Source: Adiantum capillus-veneris
Lineage: Eukaryota; Streptophyta; Polypodiopsida; Polypodiales; Pteridaceae
DNA: 64,000 nt
Direction of reading: 5' to 3'
NCBI GenBank assembly: GCA_014529385.2
Contig: CM043960.1
Span: forward strand, 36,523,781-36,587,780
Below are positions 12,137-23,908 of this stretch, piece by piece. Position 1 is the stretch's first letter. Every line of letters starts with the position of its first letter. The notes under the pieces are model-generated. The model had not been told where the DNA came from, ran no database searches, and was given only the letters and a program-made list of their open reading frames with translations. A program made the position numbers and the translations under genes.

Positions 12137-12363
12137 TATTACCATATACATGTGGTAGTGATGTGTGTGAACACACTAGGACCGCCGGGGCATTTTTTCC
12201 CTCTTTAGGATGTTTTTTCCCTCGAGCATTGTATATACGGCCATCACTCTAGGGCTATCTATCTTTCCATTGCACACTAAGTAACACACTCTCCATTGTG
12301 TGCCTTGAGCTTCCTTCATCTTCTCCAAGCTGTGTGTGTTTCTCTGCAACCCTAATTCAAACA
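12137..12363 (+). repeat. 5' LTR of copia copy 1
   Basis: A 227-bp repeat ending CAAACA. The first two bases are TA, where the 3' LTR has the canonical TG. Compared by eye with the 3' LTR there are about ten substitutions and one single-base indel, so the insertion is not recent. Confidence 0.92.
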
Positions 12364-12365
12364 AT

Positions 12366-12377
12366 TGGTATCAGAGT
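12366..12377 (+). other. Primer-binding site, initiator tRNA-Met type
   Basis: TGGTATCAGAG lies two bases after the 5' LTR and is complementary to the 3' end of plant initiator tRNA-Met, the usual primer of plant copia elements. Confidence 0.85.
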
Positions 12378-12725
12378 AGGTTGCATCCTTGCGGGCTTAG
12401 TCACCAGCTGCTCCAGCACACGCCTGCTCACTTTCTCCGATTTCAGTGAGCTTTGGCAAGCGTTTTCAGGTCGACAAAAATTTCGGGCTAGCTCTTAGAG
12501 CTTAGTTTGCTCAGGTTTTTGATTCAGGCTCATTTCGGCCTCCGTTTTCACTACATGCAGTAGTGCACAGGCTATTTCGTCATTTTGTGCAGAATTTCTA
12601 TCTGTGCCATTTTCTGCATAACAAGTGCCTCATAGTCTTCGACGGTTTGTGCTATATAGCACGTGTTGTTCCCGCTCCGTTTCTCCTATTTTTGGGTAGT
12701 TTTCACATCAGGTGCAGCATTTACC

Positions 12726-14058
12726 ATGGCTGACAACAACACAGATGTGTTTAAGAGGACATGTTGGATGGGGACAACTACCCTATGAGGGCTTATATGA
12801 TGCAACATGTTCTTGTGTTAAAGGGCGTCTGGAACATTGTGCAGGGCATTGATGTACGTCCTGATTCTGAGGATGCAGACGATGTGGAGGATGTTGCAGG
12901 TCTTGCTGCAAGGACTGCTGCTGTTAGAGTTGTTTTGTCTACGGTAGAACAAGCTCGTTGGGATGTTAAGGATGCGCAGGCTCATGCATTGATTGCGTTG
13001 TCTGTGAAGTGCACCTTTGTTCCTCACATCCGTTCAACAAAATCTGCAACACAGGCTTGGGATATTCTAGCAGGTCTTTATGCAAGCCGCAATGAGGCTA
13101 AAATTGCTTTGCTACGTAAAGAGCTAGAGTCGAAGATTATGCATGAGGAAGATGATATGGACACTTTCCTTGCTAGTGTCAAGGATATCAATGAGCAACT
13201 TATTTCTGCAGGTGAAGTCATTTCAGACAGTTCCCTTGTGCAGATTGTTCTTGATGCCTTACCAGATTCCTACCAGACTTTTGCTAGTACTTGGAGACTG
13301 GTGACCCAAGGAAATCCTGAAGTTGTCAAGTTTGATGCATTATGCACATTGCTGTTGCAAGAGTCACTTTCCAGAAAAAATAGAACTAGGCAGCGTGCAG
13401 TTGAACAGGCTTTTATTGCTTCTCAAAGAAAGGGTGGTAACAGCAATGCGGCCACTTCTTATGGTTCTGCTGCGAGTGGCAAAACTTCTTTTCCTAATGC
13501 TTCTGCTAGCAGCAATTCATCTGGAAATTCTGGTGATAAGGGCAAAAAGAAGATGCGTTGCCATTATTGTAAAGCTAATGATCACTTGATCAAGTCGTGT
13601 CCTAAGTTGAAGGCCAAAGAGGCTAAGAAGAAAGAGGGTGGTTCCACTGCAAATGCTGGTTCCTTTACAAATGCAGCCATTGTTGAGTCTTCTGTGAGAG
13701 GAGATTGTGATACTGATGTCGATGCAGAATGGGCTTTTAGCGTAGAGTGCACTTACAATCCTGCTGTCCATGATGCATGCTTGTCAGTTGTTGCATATTC
13801 ACATGTGTGGTATTTTGACAGTGGTGCTACAAAGCACATTACCTCAAATCGTGAATTGTTCACCTCTCTCAAGTCTGTCCCTCATGGGAATTCAGTCACT
13901 TGTGCCAACAATGCCTCTTATCCGGTTCAGGGAGTTGGAAAGATTGTGCTTACTGCTGCAAATGGTAGTTCCTTCACACTTGTTGATGCACTTTATGTAC
14001 CTGGGATCAAGAAGAATCTCTTGTATGTATCCGCACTTGCTCGACTTGGACTTGGTAG
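12726..14058 (+). pseudogene. Copia gag and protease, copy 1
   Basis: The original start is the ATG at 12726 (MADNNTDVFK, shared with copy 2). A 13-base deletion just after it, relative to copy 2, shifts the frame, so the long open frame begins internally at 12761 (MLDGDNYPMR). Gag (UBN2-type, with the DALPDSYQTFASTWR tract) is followed by a CCHC knuckle CHYCKANDHLIKSC at 13558-13600. The protease active site is WYFDSGATKHIT near 13810. The frame is lost at about 14053 by one extra G compared with copy 2, ending the open frame at 14074. Gag packages the RNA and the protease would cleave the polyprotein. Both look intact in motif but not in frame. Confidence 0.88.
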
Positions 14059-15110
14059 TCAAATTTGTGGTTGACAGATGTACAGTTCATGATCTCAGTT
14101 TTGGTGATGAAATTGTTGCATCTGGCCTTTTGTTCCGTGGGCTGTATAAGCTCACTTTGTATGACAAGTGTGGACAAAATTTTGCAAATGCTGTTGTTGC
14201 AGATTCAAGGGCTATTTCAGATGCAAAACGTTGGCATGCACGTTTTGGTCATCTGAATTTTGCTAGCTTGCTGCATTTGCAGAAATCTAATATGGTTGCT
14301 TCTTTGCCGCCTCTTGAAGCACCTGTCAAACATGTTTGTGAAGGCTGTATTTTGGGTAAGATGCAACGTTCTAAGTTTCCAAAGGATGGTTTAGTTTGGG
14401 CCACATGCAGGTTGCAGCTTGTGCATAGTGATGTTTGTGGGCCCATGCAAACTCCGTCCCTGGGAAATTACCTTTACTTCGTGACTTTCATTGATGATTA
14501 CTTCAGGCATGCATGGGTATTTCTTCTTAAAGCGAAGTCTGAGTTTTTATGTGCTTCAAACAATTTTTGGCTATGGCTGAAAATGTCTCGAAATGTACTA
14601 TGGGCACCCTCTGTTTCGATCGAGGGGGGAGTATATGTCTCATGAATTCAATGCATTTCTGGCTAGTCGTGGCATAAAACACCAATGTATAGTGCCTTAT
14701 ACACCTCATCAAAATGGTCACTTACGAAAATGGCACGATGTATGGTCAAAAGTCAAGCTTTGCCGCATTCTTTTTGGCTTGAGGCCATCATGTGTGCCGC
14801 TTATGTACTAAACAGGTGTCCTACGAAATCTTTGCAGTCTATTACTCCATATGAAGCATGGCATGATAGAAAGCCTTCTATTGAGCACATGCGTGTTTTT
14901 GGCTGTTTGGCATATGCTTTGGTGCCACAAACACAGTGCAGAAAATTGGATGATAAGATTGTCAAATGTATTTTTGTTGGTTATAGTGTTGAAAGCAAAG
15001 GTTACAGGTTGTATCATCCGCAAACAAAACGTATTCTAGTTTCACGAGATGTAGTGTTTGTGGAAGATTTTGTTCAGCCCTTGCTAACATGTACTAGAGA
15101 CAGTAATGTA
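14053..15110 (+). pseudogene. Copia integrase, copy 1
   Basis: The GAG-pre-integrase segment (WHARFGHLNFASLLHL, then a CX2C HHCC-type zinc site ending VCEGCILGKM) is followed by the catalytic core with HSDVCGPM (first Asp) and, after a frameshift near 14545, a second Asp region reading FDRGGVYV in the old frame. About 20 bases are missing near 14715 relative to copy 2, removing the segment that carries the third catalytic residue. The C-terminal integrase region (SFWLEAIMCAAYVLNRCPTK, then VFGCLAYALVPQ, then KCIFVGYS) lies in the next open frame from 14685. At least two frameshifts and the deletion inactivate it. Confidence 0.85.
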
Positions 15111-15439
15111 AGCTCACAGGACATTTATGACATTTTGTTGCCTCTTTTCAGTGGTGGAAATACGAATGTAAGTTCCAATGAGGCAAATGTACAGCCTATG
15201 GGAGTTTCTGAAAATGTTACAGATCAGCCTATTATTGATGCAGATTTACATGATTTACTTGATGAGACAAGGGCTGAAAATGAGCAAGCTAGAGGTATGC
15301 CAAAATGGCTGGTGCAAACTTTATGTGACAGTAAATTGGATGCACCTTTGTCTAGTCGTACTCATTCAGGCTCTCGCCATGCATCTTATGCATCAGATTG
15401 TTATGCTTTGGCTGTGTCTAGCTTACATGATGTTGAGGA

Positions 15440-16954
15440 GCCTCTGTCTTTTGATGAAGCACAAAACTCAGAAAATTGGATGCAATCAGAATATGATGCA
15501 CTTATAGAAAATGACACATGGACTTTATGTGATTTGCCTCCTGGAAAAAAAGCCATTGGTACGAAGTGGGTTTACAAGTTGAAACGCAAGCCGGATGGTG
15601 AGATCGATCGCCATAAGGCTCGACTTGTTGCAAAGGGTTATGCACAGCAAAAACGCATAGATTATGAAGAGACCTTTACTTGTCGTATGACTACTGTGCG
15701 TTTTCTACATGCATTGGCAGCTCATTTTGGTTGGGATGTACATCAATCAGACATTGTTACTGCTTTCTTGAATGGTGACATATTTGAGGAAGTTTATGTA
15801 ACGCAGCCTCGCGGTTTTGTCATAAAAGGACAAGAGGACAAAGTGTGTAGATGTAAGAAGTCTTTGTATGGGTTGAAGCAATCTCCTCATGCTTGGTATG
15901 AGAAAGCTGACACTCATTTGGTCAAACAAGGCTTTCGTAATAGTCCAACAGAAGGCACATTGTATGTAAAGCGTGAGGATGATGTACTTCTCATGTGGTT
16001 CTTTATGTCAATGATTTGCTAATCACTAGACCAAATGAGAGACATATTGCTGAGTTTAAGGCTGATTTGCATGCTACTTTCAAGATGAAAGATTTGGGGA
16101 TGTTGCATCATTACTTGGCTATATAGTTTAAGCAGTGTGATGGTGGTATTGCCTTGTGTCAGAAAAGTTACATAGAGACATTGCTATGTAAGTTTGGACT
16201 TGAGGATTGCAAACCTATTGCCACTCCCATGGAAACAGGTTTGAAGTTGATTCTACATGATGCTGGCGATCCTGCTAATGTCACTCTTTACCAAACTGAT
16301 GTTGGCTGCGTCATTTATGTATGCAACACAAGGCCAGATATTCAATTTGCAGTCTCATAGGTCAGCAGATTTATGCATAGCCTAGGGTGTAAGCATTGGC
16401 AGGCTGTCAAGAGGATTTTCCGCTACCTTAGTGGCACTTTACATCTTGGCTTGTTTTATCCCAAGGGGGGATCATTTCCCCCAGACTTACATGCTTTTTC
16501 GGACTCAGATTGGGCTGGTTGTTTTGACACGCGAGTGTCCACAAGTGGTTTTTGTTTCATGCTTGGCAGTTCATGTATATCATGGTTGAGCAAGAAGCAA
16601 CCTACTGTGGCCACTTCGAGTTGTGAAGCTGAGTATAGGGCAGTCTTCACAGCTACGATTGAGTGTGTATGGCTCAGACGCCTTATGGCTGATTTGGGTG
16701 TTGGACAGGACACTGCTGCCAACACTATCCACACTGGCAGTCAAAGCGCATTGGCAATTGCGAGGAACCCAGTTTTTCATGCTGGCACAAAGGTGCATTA
16801 CCACTATGTCAGGGAGAGGCTCTCAGCAGGAGAGATTAGGTTGGCTTATGTGCCAACACAAGACAACCTTGCAGATCTTTTCACAAAGGCATTGTCTTGT
16901 GAGAAGCTTGAAGCTTTCCGCAAAGCTTTGGGCTTACTCCCCTTTGTGGATTGA
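15440..16954 (+). pseudogene. Copia reverse transcriptase and RNase H, copy 1
   Basis: RT begins around the motif WTLCDLPPGKKAIGTKWVYK (15520) and continues through RHKARLVAKGYAQ and DVHQSDIVTAFLNGD, open to 16022. A frameshift near 15995 then puts the active-site box, read as YVND instead of YVDD, in another frame. An in-frame TAG near 16122 and another near 16358 follow. RNase H is open from 16373 to 16954 with AFSDSDWAGC, SSCEAEYRAV, a TGSQSAL box (usual DSQSA) and the C-terminal LADLFTKAL tract. The catalytic Asp in YVDD and in the RNase H DSQSA box are both changed, as well as the frame being broken. Confidence 0.88.
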
Positions 16955-17028
16955 TCATGTCCTCAGGGCATGGCACTTCCCTTTACTCTGTGCCAGCTCT
17001 TATTCACCGCATCACTCCAGGGGGGATT

Positions 17029-17256
17029 TGTTACCATATACATGTAGTAGTGATGTGTCTGAACACACTAGGACCGTCGGGGCATTTTTTTCCCTCTTTA
17101 GGAAGTTTTTTCCCTCGAGCATTGTATATACGCCCATCACTCTAGGGCTATCTATCTTTCCATTGCACACTAAGTAACACACTCTCCATTGTGTGCCTTG
17201 AGCTTCCTTCGTCTTCTCCAAGCTATGTGTGTTTCTCTGCAACCCTAATTCCAACA
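17029..17256 (+). repeat. 3' LTR of copia copy 1
   Basis: 228 bp, TGTTACC...CCAACA. Immediately preceded by the polypurine tract ending at 17026. The 5-bp target duplicate CTTTT follows. Confidence 0.92.
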
Positions 17257-18436
17257 CTTTTTGAACTTTTTTGGCTACCTTGCTTTTGGAAACTTTGTTG
17301 TAATGTTCTCTACTACAAGTTGATATAGTCTCTACCCAAATAATAAAAAAAGGTAGATGGATCGCGATCCATGTTCCATCAGATTTGGAGCCCAGATTTG
17401 GTATGTTGGTTATTTATAGTGTCATCAATCTACTCCCAAACTTTGTTTTGGATTGAACAAGTTTTGGCCAATCAAAAGAAAAAATTTGTGCCTGCCTTGA
17501 GGATTTTGACTAGCTACTAATATTTTGGTGATTTGACCAACTTTTTGCAATTTTTTGCTATGGTGACTTTAGAGAAAGATATTTCAAATGATATTAGCTG
17601 CCTACTACTCAAATTGCATCCTCAGATGCTCAAAAGGTACATGGATCATGTTCCATGTTTGACAATATTTTGTCGTGAAACTTGACAAGGTGGTTGCCTA
17701 CACCCCGTTGAGATCAATTTCTAACCTATTTTGAATTTGGATCTCTAAAAGTTAAAAAACCCTAAATTCTGATCTTGTAAGTGGTGTCCAATTTCTTGAT
17801 TTTGAGTGAGTTTTTTATATCATTTTATATCCCCAAAATAGTAGATCATGTTGCTAGAAAGCACTCTTGACCCATTGGTATGAGTCTCTGGTCAAACTGT
17901 GAGAGAGATACATGGATCGCGGTCCATGTTCCTCCACCAATGAGGATGAAACTTTTGAGTTTGCTCCTTGTGAGTTTGTTAATCCCCTTTTGCACCAAAT
18001 TTTTGAGTTTTGATCAGCTTTCAACCATTGACCATCGAATTTCACAACTTTTAGAATTATGGTCTCTTGTACCAAAATACGATTTTCTACAAATTTCGCC
18101 CTGAGCTTTTGAAGCCAATTTGATGGTAATATTTGTTGCTTAACCTACTCCTAGGAACCAAAACTAACAAAATGATGCAAATTTGAAGGTGAAATGTATG
18201 GTGGAACGGTACTTTTAAAACATTGAGAAAAATGCAAAATGAAATGCTTTGTGTATCTCACTCACAACTCTCTATGCCTATCTATAGTAGATCTAGCAAG
18301 TCCTCGACTTCTAGCCCTTACCAAGCACTAAACCCCGTGTCTAGCCTTGACTGCTAAGGTGTAAATGGAATGGGTATCAAAATTTAAAAACAAGAAGGCT
18401 ACAAATTTGATTAGGTAGTCACCACCTAAGGATCAC

Positions 18437-18470
18437 TCACCAAAAACGGCACCAATGTTAGCGAGTCATC
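18437..18470 (-). other. Possible LTR end and primer-binding site of the old gypsy element
   Basis: On the minus strand, a sequence ending CTCGCTAACA is followed at once by TTGGTGCCGTTTTTGG. The latter resembles the TTGGCGCCGTTGCC-type primer site of plant Ty3/gypsy elements. If real, the LTR lies to the right of 18456 and the element body runs leftward through the palindrome array, under the copia insertion, to gag at 10 kb. I could not find the opposite LTR. Confidence 0.35.
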
Positions 18471-19490
18471 ACAATTGGACGTCTTCAACATAACTGTCTG
18501 GCACTAACATAATGTCAATACTCAAGGAAGCCACCCGGATGGGACACGGTGACTCTTTGAGGGTGTCGATCTCAAGAAGTGAACCTACAAAACTAATCTA
18601 TCATCAACACTAAAAAATATATCACTTTCTCCCTTGGAAAATTTTCTTATGTCCTGACTCATTGCTCTAGGTCTTCACGCCGTTTTGTCGACCAAATGAA
18701 CTCAAAATGAAACAAAACTTTAGGAAGAGATATAATAGGCCTACGGACACTATCCTACAAAGTCTGATCAATCCAACAAGGTACTAAAATCATGATCCAT
18801 CATGATCAAGGTACTGAAAACTGCAACAAAACTATCCAAAAAGGTCGCCCTATGGTCTAGGAACACTTTCCTATGGTCGAAACATTAAAAAACGATCATT
18901 TTTGCACTCATAACAACATATTTAGCTCACATGTAGGCAGTCTCGCAAACCACAACAAAACTGAGAATGAATACACTCAAATTAAAGAGAAAGAGACAAT
19001 GAACACAATGCACTTTTCAGAATCAAATTACCAGAGCTTAAGAAAAATGGATTACAATGTGCTTCAGAGTAGCCGCTCTCAGTCGTACGCTCAGAGCTCT
19101 TCAAACTTTAGATAATGATACAAAGGTTGTGTTCAAACTTGAAAAATTGAACCTTATACCTAAGGCTTCTCATTTGGCCAGTGGCTAGCTTACAAGGCTT
19201 TTAGCTTAGGACAAAAAGATTACAATAGAGTTTACAGCAAAGCGGCTCAATAATCACGACTCCTCTTTTTATACAAGGCTTTCTCAAAAAAATAGTGTGA
19301 TTACAAAAATTCGTGGCTCTATGATGGTGTAGCCGACCAAAAGGGCGCCCGTTGGGTAAGCCTGCTAACAAAGCCTCTCATGGTGAGATCCTACACAAGC
19401 ATGGTAGTTTAAAACCAAACTTAGGGGATATTTGATGAAAAGAACCTTATGGGGAATAGTCAAACCACAACCAATCAATCAAGAAAGCAA
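18471..19490. other. No gene seen; possibly old LTR sequence
   Basis: No convincing coding potential. It may contain the rest of the gypsy LTR suggested at 18456, but without a partner copy this cannot be shown from the window. Confidence 0.35.
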
Positions 19491-19494
19491 TGGT

Positions 19495-20260
19495 TGTAGT
19501 AAATGTACAAAAAGATGAGCAAGCACTAGGCATCATCATCACCTCCGTTCATGAAAATTATGTTCATTTCATTGATGGATGCAAAGTTTCACGTGAAGCA
19601 TGGGTTGTCGCAAAATTTTGGGGTAAGAGCTAAAAGGAGCAAAGTTTTCCTTAAACGGAAACATTACAAACTTTCCATGGGTGTAGGGGAGGACATAACT
19701 AGCTTGGTTAACAGGCTTAAGAGGAACATTACTCAACTTACCTACATCAATTGTGAAGTCTCCAAAGTTGACAAAGCGTTCTTCATTTTGCGTGCACTTC
19801 CACCTTCATATTACCACTTAGTCACCATCCTTAAGGAGAAAGATAAAGCCCAACACTACAAGACATCATCAATGAAGAAAAGAAACAAAAGGGATCATTG
19901 AAATCATCAGGAGAAGCTTATGCAGCATCACCCTCTAGGGGAGGAGAAACATCAACATCATCCCTAGTTTGTGCATTGTCATCCAATGTCAAAAAATGAT
20001 GCAATTGTGGGAGAAGATGATGTGTAGGAAGGGATTGCTATATCAATTTTTTTTGTAGAAAATGTGGGAAGAAGGGCCATCCTCCTTCCAAATGCTATTC
20101 AAAGGATTAAAGCAACAACAATTAGTAGTAGCACTAGAGGCAAGCACAATGCTAGGGGTGCCACATGTATCAATAGAAGAAGAAGAAGACAAAAACAACA
20201 TCGTTCATGGCAAAGGAGAATATGGCGCTTATGTGATAGATGTTTTGTGATTTGTGCCTT
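19495..20260 (+). pseudogene. Copia-type gag with zinc knuckle, second copia family
   Basis: The frame at 19551-19901 has the UBN2/copia gag core: RSKVFLKRKHYKLSMG, then a VNRLKRNITQLTY tract, and FILRALPPSYYHLVTIL. The coding sequence starts before this, and a frameshift near 19618 breaks it. A CCHC knuckle CRKCGKKGHPPSKC lies in another frame at about 20056-20097, then an acidic/basic tail to 20260. No protease, integrase or RT follows, so pol has been deleted. The sequence is distinct from the family at 12.1 and 56.3 kb. Confidence 0.7.
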
Positions 20261-20369
20261 CTCTAGTTTAAGGGGATACTTTGTCATTTTGTGTGGATAT
20301 TGTCATCCTATGTGAATAGTGTCATCTTGTGTGGATATTGGGTTGTATCTTCAATCTATCAATCTAGTC

Positions 20370-20760
20370 CAAACCCCAAGTGGAGGATTGAAAGGTTCGT
20401 GGGTTTTGTCCTAAGAGTCATCATGGAGCATGTCCCTAGTCTACAGGGCATCCTAAGTGGCATATGGCATGTGCAATGCTACCAAAATAGGCCTTGGTCA
20501 TAGGCTATCCCATGTGGGGTGTTTCTAGAGCATAAAATCACATGTAAGAGCCATGGAGGCATGAATAAAACCCCTTGAATATGAAAATTTGAGTTTGTCT
20601 CTTAGAATAGGTTATTCCAAGTTGTCGTGCATGAGGTCAGCATATGCTACATCATTTGTGCTATTTAAGCACCTCTTTTGTACTCATTTTTTGCCAAGTA
20701 ATCAAATGCATTCTGTGTCTATGCTCTAGAAAATTTCCATTGTGTAATTAGCATTGTAGT
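20370..20760 (+). repeat. Probable 3' polypurine tract and LTR of the second copia family
   Basis: AAGTGGAGGAT at 20379-20389 resembles the AAGTGGGAGATTG purine tract that precedes copia 3' LTRs. It is followed by a TG-starting sequence that contains a TATA-like CTATTTAAGC (20662) about 30 bases before a T-rich stretch. No second copy of this LTR is in the window, so its end is a guess. Confidence 0.35.
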
Positions 20761-20949
20761 TAGCATGCTATTAGTATGAATGCTTCTCTATTTCATCCAC
20801 CTTAAACCTAATAGTTTCATTAGTCAAAGTATAGATTACATTCCTAGGGGATGTTTTATGGATATGTACCTTGGGAAAGGGATTTCCTTGCATATATATG
20901 AGCTCTCCTTTCTCTTGTGCACTCAACTTCCATCAAGAATGAAAGTATA

Positions 20950-22110
20950 GTCACCTCTCAATTCTAATCAGAGGGCCAAATATTCTTGAAGGTCTGCTAA
21001 GCTCCAATCTTCATTAACTGCAATACCCCAAATATCATGTCTTTGCGCACAAACATGAAGCTCTACTTGTTCCTCATTAATCATGTCAGCATCTAAAGCC
21101 TCCCATTTGCCCCCCAACATCTATATGGGAAGACAATGGAGATCCGTTGCTTGGAAATTCGGTATTGCAGCACCAATTTCTCTACAATTACCATGCACTT
21201 GATGATTGTAGGGATGACTCCCAAGCATCGGAAAGAATAGCGGCTAGATTCTCTCCCCCCTTTGTAATCCACATAGTTGTCTTACAATGTACATCTCCAT
21301 ACATTGAACAAAAACACAAACATGCGCAAATGCATGAAAATAGTGATGGTTGCATGATTTGATGTGTATGTTTAATTCATTGCATTGTAGACATAATTTT
21401 CTAGCCTGTGACTCATAAATGTCATTGATGCGTCCAATATTGGCCATTCTAGGCTAGTAAGGGTAGGTGCAGGCATTGAATGCAACCTTCCCCATCCATT
21501 GTTTGATGATGAAACAACGTACTTTGTGGCATAGAAAAGACCTCATTTGTGAGCTCTAATGCACTACAGCCCATATGAATGAGCTTTCCAAATTCGATGT
21601 GGTGTGCCTCAAAAGTGTCTGTTAGAGTGTCTAGAGGTTCCCATTCTACAAAGGTTGACGGGAAGATGTCTGCAACATCATAAGCATACAACAACCAAGT
21701 TAGCATAGGCAAGAGTGATGACAAAAATAAAGAGCAAGAATATTTGAAGTAGAAAGGGAGACTTACAATTAGTAGAAAAATGATGGCTATCTTTCTCCAC
21801 ATGCAGCATTTGAGTAGGTTTGTAAACATGTTGGACCTTTAGTATCTTGCTTCCATCACTAGATTACTTGAAGTCTATAATTCGTCCCTTCCAATGGTGG
21901 CTCTACAAACCATTGTGGCAATGAGAGACCTTGTGCACACCTCGTGTGCTTGGTCACATTGTCACCCACATGCACGTTGCATACACTGTGGTGGTCCAAT
22001 GGCCATCTTCCTCTTGGAAGTTGCTAATGCAAAAGGAATCAATTCTTCGGAAAAGTCTATGATTCATGATGATGGTAATATGGTGGTTTCTTGTGCAATG
22101 ACAAAGGTAG
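20950..22110 (-). pseudogene. Decayed copy 1 of an unrecognised multi-exon gene family
   Basis: Four blocks on the minus strand match, in the same order, blocks at 33.38-34.43 kb. Block 1 (about 22060-21800) includes DSFCISNFQEEDGHW, PSTRGVHK and KGRIIDFK, then KVQHVY. Block 2 (21650-21480) has EWEPLDTLTDTFEAHHIEFG. Block 3 is near 21350-21240. Block 4 (21180-20955) has GKWEALDADMINEEQVELHV and NEDWSLADLQEYLAL, then TGA at the same place as the other copy. Stops lie inside block 1 and upstream of GKWEALD. Introns with AG acceptors fall between blocks in both copies. The family is unknown to me. The first two blocks have a faint BAH-domain look (GRI.EFK.....KVQHVY, then WEPL.T...TFEA), which is only a suggestion. 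Confidence 0.55.
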
Positions 22111-22671
22111 GGAGCTTGGGTATGTGCTTGGTGTAAAGTCTTTAAGTGTGCTATTTGTTGATAGGCATGAATATGTAAATTTTGTATAGACCCCATAGGG
22201 GTGGGATCTTTTAGGCTAGTTAGATTATAAGGTGGGGTTTGAAATGGAAAACCAACAAAGAGGAAGAGTTGGTAGCCAACACAGAGAAGCCAATGGCCAA
22301 TGATCTAGCACAAGCTCACAACCTAGAGCCTATGATGGCATGTAGCAAGGCTATTGTGTGAGCAAGTGGTATTGATGGGCATGTTCAAAGGGCGTATGGG
22401 GAAGTGATAACCTTAACATAGCTCTAGGTGGTGATGGTTGAGTCATTGAAGTGTATCTTGAGCTAGAGGCCCACCAACTCAATGGCTGTGGTGATGTATG
22501 GCTTAGACTATGTTGCTCCAATGTTAAGGGTGATGGAATGAGAGTGGCCAAGATCTTCTGAATATTTGTTAATGATGTATTTTGGGTCATTCAAAAATAC
22601 AATAAGACAAACTAAAGTATCTCTTACTGCATTTAAAATCAAAATCCATAATGATAGATTAGTAGTACTAA

Positions 22672-22672
22672 T

Positions 22673-22738
<66 letters not shown>
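22672..22738. repeat. (TG)n(AG)n compound microsatellite
   Basis: About 12 TG units pass directly into about 21 GA units. Confidence 0.95.
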
Positions 22739-22740
<2 letters not shown>

Positions 22741-22904
22741 AATGTCCTCTAACAAGAGAGAGAATAAAACACAAGAAGAAAGCCAAAGATCAAACTTGCT
22801 CTTTCAAAAAAAAGACTTAGTTATCCACAAAGACATCATGTACCACAGTTTTGAATCAACCGCCCACCCACAATTTGGGTGCCTTGATAGATGCAGAAAC
22901 ATAC

Positions 22905-22905
<1 letters not shown>

Positions 22906-22973
<68 letters not shown>
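22906..22973. repeat. (CT)n microsatellite
   Basis: About 34 CT units, opposite in sense to the GA run 170 bases upstream. Confidence 0.95.
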
Positions 22974-22976
<3 letters not shown>

Positions 22977-23176
22977 CGTGCCTTCTCTCACTTTTCTCGC
23001 TTCATTGAACTGGCCCTCTTCACATTGAGGGTATCTTCTTATGTCATGGCATCCTGGCAAGATTCCACTTAATAAGGCATTTTGGCCCACCTACCACCTT
23101 GTTGCTCTAGTCTTGATGAATAAACTTTTGCACTTTTGTTTTGGTTGGGAAAACATGAGAGGATAAAAACAAAAAT

Positions 23177-23178
<2 letters not shown>

Positions 23179-23235
<57 letters not shown>

Positions 23236-23248
23236 ACGCGCGCGCGCA
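23179..23248. repeat. (CT)n(CA)n(CG)n compound microsatellite
   Basis: About 16 CT units, 13 CA units and a short CG run in direct succession. The alternating CA/CG part is a classical Z-DNA-prone sequence. Confidence 0.95.
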
Positions 23249-23317
23249 CGGTCTTGAGTTCTTGACTTGCCAAATAGATCTTCGAGGTCTGTTGGGACTA
23301 TTCCTTTGACAAATCCT

Positions 23318-23359
23318 CCTCTCCTTCTTTTTCTTTTTCTCCTCCTCCTCCTCCTCTTC

Positions 23360-23399
<40 letters not shown>

Positions 23400-23452
23400 C
23401 TATTCATAAATGCAATTGAATGATTAGTTTGCAATGTGTGTGTGTGTGTGCA
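23318..23452. repeat. Pyrimidine tract, (CTC)n(CT)n, then (TG)n
   Basis: A CTT/CTC-rich tract runs into about 18 CT units (to 23397). A short TG run lies at 23435-23450. Confidence 0.9.
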
Positions 23453-23908
23453 CGCGCATACACATCGTGAGTGTATTTACATATAAATTGATAGTGATAA
23501 ATAGAGAGAGCTAATCCATTTGTTTATATATGTGTAAAAGGGTACAAGTAATTGCTAAAATTTGACCATATAATTATGAAACCTTTTACACACCTTGCAA
23601 ATGCACATGAGAAAAAAATTGGAACAAGAGTTGAAAGCTATGTAATCCAAAACATGTACAGTCCAAATAGCATAGAAAAGTCCTTTTGTAAAGCTAGCAC
23701 GGGAGTCGTGTGCCAACAAAAAATGTGATCGTAATTGGTTGTCCTGTGGGTGTACCAAAAGTTGAAACACTTTTTGACTCTTGAGTAAAGGCAATGTCAT
23801 GAGTGTAAAAGTGGGAGATGCTCAAAAGATATGCTCTAGCTAAAGTGGGCTTCTCAGGTTCAAAATTTTTGATAGAATGGTGAGCATATGTTCCATCCAA
23901 ACAAATGA

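Larger units (their letters stand above)
12137..17256 (+). mobile_element. Full-length Ty1/copia LTR retrotransposon, copy 1 (defective)
   Basis: Boundaries are set by two ~228-bp LTRs (12137-12363 and 17029-17256) and a perfect 5-bp target duplication CTTTT at 12132-12136 and 17257-17261. A primer-binding site follows the 5' LTR, and a purine tract (AGGGGGGATT) precedes the 3' LTR. Inside are gag with zinc knuckle, protease, integrase, reverse transcriptase and RNase H in copia order (integrase before RT). Frameshifts and nonsense changes make it non-autonomous. It is the same family as the elements at 56.3-61.4 and 61.8-64 kb. It interrupts the ~280-bp array of the older gypsy leader. Confidence 0.93.
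11946..17929. repeat. Degenerate ~280-bp tandem array with phased 20-bp palindromes, split by copia copy 1
   Basis: Palindromes occur at 11946-11965 (ACATGGATCATGATCCATGT, perfect), 17357-17372 (ATGGATCGCGATCCAT, perfect), 17639-17658 (one mismatched pair) and 17910-17929 (ACATGGATCGCGGTCCATGT). If the copia element and its duplicated target are removed, spacings become about 284, 284 and 271 bases. Inter-palindrome DNA shares weak patterns such as TTTGGATC followed by an AAAAGT..AAACCCTA tract. This is an old tandem array, probably the leader of the minus-strand gypsy element, that was later hit by the copia insertion. Confidence 0.5.

Noticed and set aside
20950-22110. Assigning the unknown gene family to BAH-domain proteins
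   Set aside because: The resemblance is short and I could not run a profile search. Kept only as a suggestion in the feature entries.
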